Shown here piece by piece: positions 60,113-64,000 of a stretch of 64,000 bases of DNA (position 1 is the first letter of the stretch; every line of letters starts with the position of its first letter). This DNA is from Flaveria trinervia (lineage: Eukaryota > Streptophyta > Magnoliopsida > Asterales > Asteraceae). The notes under the pieces were generated by a model that saw only the letters and a program-made list of their open reading frames with translations, was not told where the DNA came from and made no database searches. The position numbers and the translations under genes are program-made. The DNA lies in NCBI GenBank assembly GCA_025506515.1, contig CM046457.1, positions 2,312,997-2,376,996 of the forward strand, written 5' to 3'.

Positions 60113-61730
60113 AACACAACAAATTAGTTAGATTTTGAGACCCAAACTTTTTGGTTTTGGGCCTGTTCTCATCAACAGATGGTAAACTAACAGGTTTGTT
60201 GGAAACAACAGCCTGAGAGGAAGAAGATGGTGAAGAAGAGGAATCCTTTGGCTTGGACCTCCTTTTCTGTGGTTTCAACATAGGAACATCTAATTGGTTA
60301 ACTCTTCCCAATAGATGTTGAACCATCATAACCATCTGTGTCTGATTTTGTGATAAAGCTTTCAGCTCTCCAGACATATTGGCATTGGAGTTTGATAAGT
60401 TCCTATGTTGCACCTTCTTCTTTTGAGCAATCTCAGCTATTACCTGTTTAACCCCTTCCTTTTTGGATTTCTTTTTGGACTTAAGGGTTACAGGATTTGA
60501 TGTTGCTGGTACAAATATGGCTTCAAACTCAGTTTTTATTTTAACCATTTTCTCTTTAATTTCCTCTTTATGTTTGAGTTTGGATCCTCTTTTGTACCAA
60601 CAATCATCTGTAAGATGATTGAACAAACCACATATTTCACATGGTTTCTTCTTCATCTTATGTTGATCATCAACTAAAGAGAATGAAACTACTGAAGACT
60701 TGTTCTTCAGCACTTTGGAAGCACTATTTGCTTTCTTGACTTCCTCTTTAGTAGTCTTCAAACCCTTTCTACTGACAGTTTTCTTCTCTTCAGTGCTGAC
60801 AGTAGTTGGAGTTTGAACTTCAGGTGTTAAATCTTGCTCTCCAGTCCTTTCAGGACTTCTAGAAATAACTCCTGAGTTGATCAACTCTTTGATCATGTGA
60901 GTGTCAGTATTTGAACCATCAAGATCACTGATAGGTTCAACGAGGGAATAATACTAACTTCAACTTCTGATGGTGCTCTATCAAAGAAAATGAATCACAT
61001 GATGGGTGGATTGGTTATTGCTTTCTCCATCAGATTTCACTTCTGCTCTTGAAGCAAAATCTGTAGGAGGAGCAGTGTGATTATAACCAATGCCAAACTT
61101 CACATTGGAAGCTGATTGCTTACTAAGAAGCATTTCAAAACCTTTGCATGATTGTACCCATCGATCACACTCTACTTGGGTGACTGCAAGGGTTTCTTTG
61201 AGGTCTTTGTACTTTTCTAAAAGTACCTCTTCCCTAGCCTTATCATCAGTGATTTGGCATTTAAGTTTATAAATCTCATCATTTTTCTCTTTAAGCATAG
61301 ACTCAAACTCAGCTTTTCTTTTGGAAATGGTCTTTTCTAGCTCTATGTTCTTATTAATTAAAGCTACATTTGCTTCTCTAATAGAGGCAAATGCTGCTAT
61401 GCATGTTTCAGAACATAATTTGGCCTTAGCCTCAGAGGATACCTGTGATACCTGTGATGAAGAGGCATTTGAGGATGATCCATCTGCAGACTCTAGAGCC
61501 ATAAGTGCCAAGATTCCCAAAAGGACTGTCACCACCATGTTGACCAGCACCTGTGAACAGTTGTTCATGACCAGACATGTCATCTGGTAAACTGCTCCAG
61601 TCAACAACTCCAGGGTGAAGAAGCTGTGTTGTTGAGGTTGAGGAGGCTGATGAGATTGAGATGGTTGAGGCTCAGGAAGAGCATGTGTGTGTTGAGCAAT
61701 GGGTGCTTGAACCTGACTGGTTTGTGGCAT
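60113..61730 (-). pseudogene. Copia B coiled-coil spacer with second zinc knuckle
   Basis: 61730-60981 has a Pro/Gln-rich start, then a long stretch with heptad character (IELEKTISKRKAEFESMLKE and on), a probable coiled coil. 60896-60113 is Lys/Ser-rich and carries a CCHC knuckle CEICGLFNHLTDDC at about 60641-60600. This matches the layout of copia A. Frameshifts separate the parts. The motif ACTACTGAAGAC...CTTCAGCACTT of U3 recurs at 60688-60715. Confidence 0.65.
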
Positions 61731-61859
61731 GTAATAACAGGGTACGGATATGGCATTGGACCCTGAGGAACAAAATATGCAGGAGATTGTGGTTGAGAAT
61801 GATGACCAGAATTGGCAGGATGTTGCCCTCTGTGTTGTTGACTATTGCCAGGGAAAGTC

Positions 61860-62962
61860 ACAAAGGTGCAGAAGAATTAGATCCAGATGATCTACATTCT
61901 CTAGCAAAGTGTCCAAGCCTGTGGCATTTGTGACACCTCAACTTACTCTTGTCAAAACCAACTTTGTTTTGCCAGAGAGTCCTGGGAACTTTCTTCCAGT
62001 TCTTTTGTAGAACTTCTGAGATCTGATATTTATCAAGGCTATTTGGCTCAAAATATCCATCTCTTCTAAGTCATCATCAGCAATCCCCTTGAGATCATCC
62101 ATGATGAAGCATAGATTGTCATTATTACACCCAGTAAACTGACTATCAACACTCACAAATGCAGAATCAGAAGTGTTTGAAGAGAAATCAATATGCTCAT
62201 CATACTGGCATTCAGATGAAGCATATTCTAACTCATGACAACCAAGGCAGTATTGCCTGGTACAAAGTCTTCAGTGAGCTTACCAGATGAAGCCAGTTTC
62301 CTTTTCTGCTCTATCTCTCTTTCGAATGTAAGCAGTTTCCCATGAAGTTGGGTGAGAGATAGACTATCCAGATTTGCACTGGAGCGTAGGACAATTGTAT
62401 ATGTGTCCCATCTCTCAGGTAGTGATCTGAGGAATCTGTGGTTCATTTGGCTTTTGGTATATTCATGTTTAACCATTTTCGACTCAGAGATTAAACATGA
62501 AACCGCTCAAACTGCTGAGTCAGAGTCTCACCCTTTCTATGAGCAAAAGTCTCATACTGTTGGGCGAGGATTTCCCTGTTGTTTGCTAAGACCTCATCAG
62601 TGCCACCAAATTGTTCTTTCAGTGCATTCCAAGGTCATGAGCAGTTTCATGATGCATAAGCCCGGAATAGATTTCATTAGGCAGTGCCATGGCCAGAATT
62701 CCATGGGCTTTAGCATCAATCTCAAACAACTTCTTGTCCTCATCAGAGTATTGTTCCTTCTTCTTCGAATCAACTGATTTGTTTCCGGATGATTCACCAT
62801 TGGCTTATGTGGTCCATGTACCACGGATGTCCAACAACCTGAACTATTGACAGACAGGTGATGGAGCATTCTTCGTTGCCAAATGTTATACTCATTCCTA
62901 ACCAGCATCGGAGGCTTGGTTGAGGAACCAGTATTGTGTGGATCATTAGAAGGTGTAGTCAT
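61860..62962 (-). pseudogene. Copia B gag (broken)
   Basis: Probable start ATG 62962 (MTTPSNDPHNTG). The first segment shifts frame repeatedly (62840-62480). The UBN2-like middle is readable at 62476-62228 (RFLRSLPERWDTYTIVLR). Then comes KFYKRTGRKFPG (about 62000), also seen in copia A, and a CCHC knuckle CHKCHRLGHFAREC near 61940-61895, ending at a TGA near 61860. Confidence 0.82.
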
Positions 62963-63076
62963 ATTCGAAAATTCAGACAAATTCAAGATAAGCAAAACAA
63001 TTTAGCTCAAAACCACTAAGAACCTCAATTAAAATAGCCAAAAGCGACATAACTTCAATCTCTATAACAGATTCGT

Positions 63077-63088
63077 GCTCTGATACCA
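63077..63088 (-). other. Copia B primer-binding site
   Basis: Minus-strand TGGTATCAGAGC, two bases inside the 5' LTR end at 63091, complementary to initiator methionine tRNA. Confidence 0.9.
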
Positions 63089-63090
63089 TT

Positions 63091-64000
63091 TGATTGGATC
63101 TCAGCATCTAGTTTGATCGATTCGAATGATTTCAGCAGCGGAATAGAGTACCAACTAGCACAATTCAGCAAGAATACCAAAGATATAGCAATGAACAGAA
63201 TTAGTTATAGAGAGAGAAAGTTTCTGCAAAAGGAATATTTCATTCAATCACACGCTTTGGCATGGCTTTCGCTAATTACAATTTAGGTCATTCTTCCTTA
63301 TATAAGGAAGATGACGTAGGTTGATGTCACTTGATAGTGACATCTAACCATTATTTAACAAACTACTGAAACACTAAAACTACTGAAGATGTCAAGAAGC
63401 TGACATCTTCTTACAAGAAGCTAAGTGTTTACTTATTACAAAACTACTGATAAGAAACTACTGAAACTACAACGACTGAAGAACAAGCTCTTCAGTCGTT
63501 TTACAAAACTACTGAAAGTAAAAACATAAAACTACTGATAACACAATACTGAAGTACTCTTCAGCTGTTGTGACAAACTACTAAAACTTCAGCACTTGGT
63601 CTTCACACTTGAACTTCAGACGTTTCATCAGCTGATGACTTCATAGATGTCATCAGCTGATGTCTTCAGTCTTTGTCTTCAGACTTTGTACATTAGTTGT
63701 TGATCTTCAGCACTTGTGGACTCTTCAGCTGTTGAACTTCAGTACTTTGGTCTTCAGCTTCAGCACTTGTATTCTTCAGCTGTTTACCTTCAGTACTTTG
63801 GTCTTCAGCTTCAGCACTTGTGTTCTTTAGCTGTTGAGCTTCAGCATTTTAGTCTTCAGCTTCAGCACTTGTGTTCTTCAGCTGTTGAGCTTCAGCACTT
63901 TAGTCTTCAGCTTCAGCACTTGTGTTCTTCAGCTGTTGAGCTTCAGCACTTTAGTCTTTAGCTGTTGAAGTCTTCAGTACTTGATCTTCAGCTGTTGAAG
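63091..64000 (-). repeat. Copia B 5' LTR, cut by the window end
   Basis: Matches 51382 onward, including the TATA palindrome at 63293-63310 and the 51-bp repeats (63716-63961). By comparison, about 110 bases lie outside the window. Confidence 0.9.

Larger units (their letters stand above)
51382..64000 (-). mobile_element. Copia B: SIRE-like Ty1/copia element, right LTR incomplete
   Basis: Near-complete minus-strand element: 3' LTR 51382-52403, ORF3 52622-55964, repeat-rich spacer, RNase H, RT, integrase, protease, coiled-coil spacer, gag, primer-binding site and 5' LTR from 63091 to past the window end. Full length would be about 12.7 kb. The two LTRs match closely; by eye about a dozen differences occur in the first 320 bases, many of them single-base length changes in homopolymers. 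Several frameshifts break the coding region. It is a different family from copia A. Confidence 0.9.

Overview
This window is flowering-plant nuclear DNA. The evidence is two split, intron-rich plant genes (a steryl glucosyltransferase of the UGT80B1 type and a WAT1-related transporter) in AT-rich sequence packed with nested LTR retrotransposons, DNA transposons, Helitrons and microsatellites. The copia elements carry an extra third ORF of a kind often seen in composite-family (Asteraceae) genomes, so an asterid eudicot is a reasonable but unproven guess.

Layout. 1-20212: a minus-strand SIRE-like Ty1/copia element (copia A) whose left end lies outside the window. A Ty3/gypsy chromovirus (1366-13404, plus strand, Tekay-like, 2.35-kb LTR) is inserted between its RNase H and its third ORF. 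That gypsy element is itself interrupted by a 2.85-kb solo LTR (6798-9648) with a perfect 5-bp target duplication. The right gypsy LTR and the end of the copia RNase H are fused at about 13404 by a deletion. 20213-25918: intergenic DNA with part of an ATCCGAA-rich element, a Helitron end, an AT-rich degenerate repeat and a Tourist-like MITE. 25919-33376: the UGT80B1-like gene on the minus strand, 14 exons. 33377-43412: intergenic, with a 0.9-kb compound microsatellite, two adjacent MITEs with palindromic cores, a second ATCCGAA element and a tandem duplication of about 0.83 kb, one copy of which holds a Helitron. 43413-47325: an intact WAT1-like gene, 7 exons, 354 residues, minus strand, with a TATA box. 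47326-50158: intergenic with a degenerate tandem repeat and a LINE remnant. 50160-64000: a CACTA end, broken by a gypsy LTR, broken in turn by a second minus-strand copia element (copia B, 51382 to beyond 64000).

Only the two host genes are likely to serve the plant. UGT80B-type enzymes glucosylate membrane sterols, and WAT1-like proteins are multi-pass transporters; nothing in the sequence links them functionally. The UGT80B1-like gene has perfect splice-phase logic but three single-base frameshifts, so it is either a young pseudogene or carries assembly indels. Every retrotransposon reading frame is broken.

The most interesting signals are these. The third ORF of both copia elements is preceded by its own TATA box and leader, suggesting an internal promoter. 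Short motifs from each copia LTR recur inside that element's internal spacers. Both copia elements carry a second zinc knuckle after a coiled-coil spacer. A Helitron insertion can be read against its own empty site in a neighbouring duplicate.
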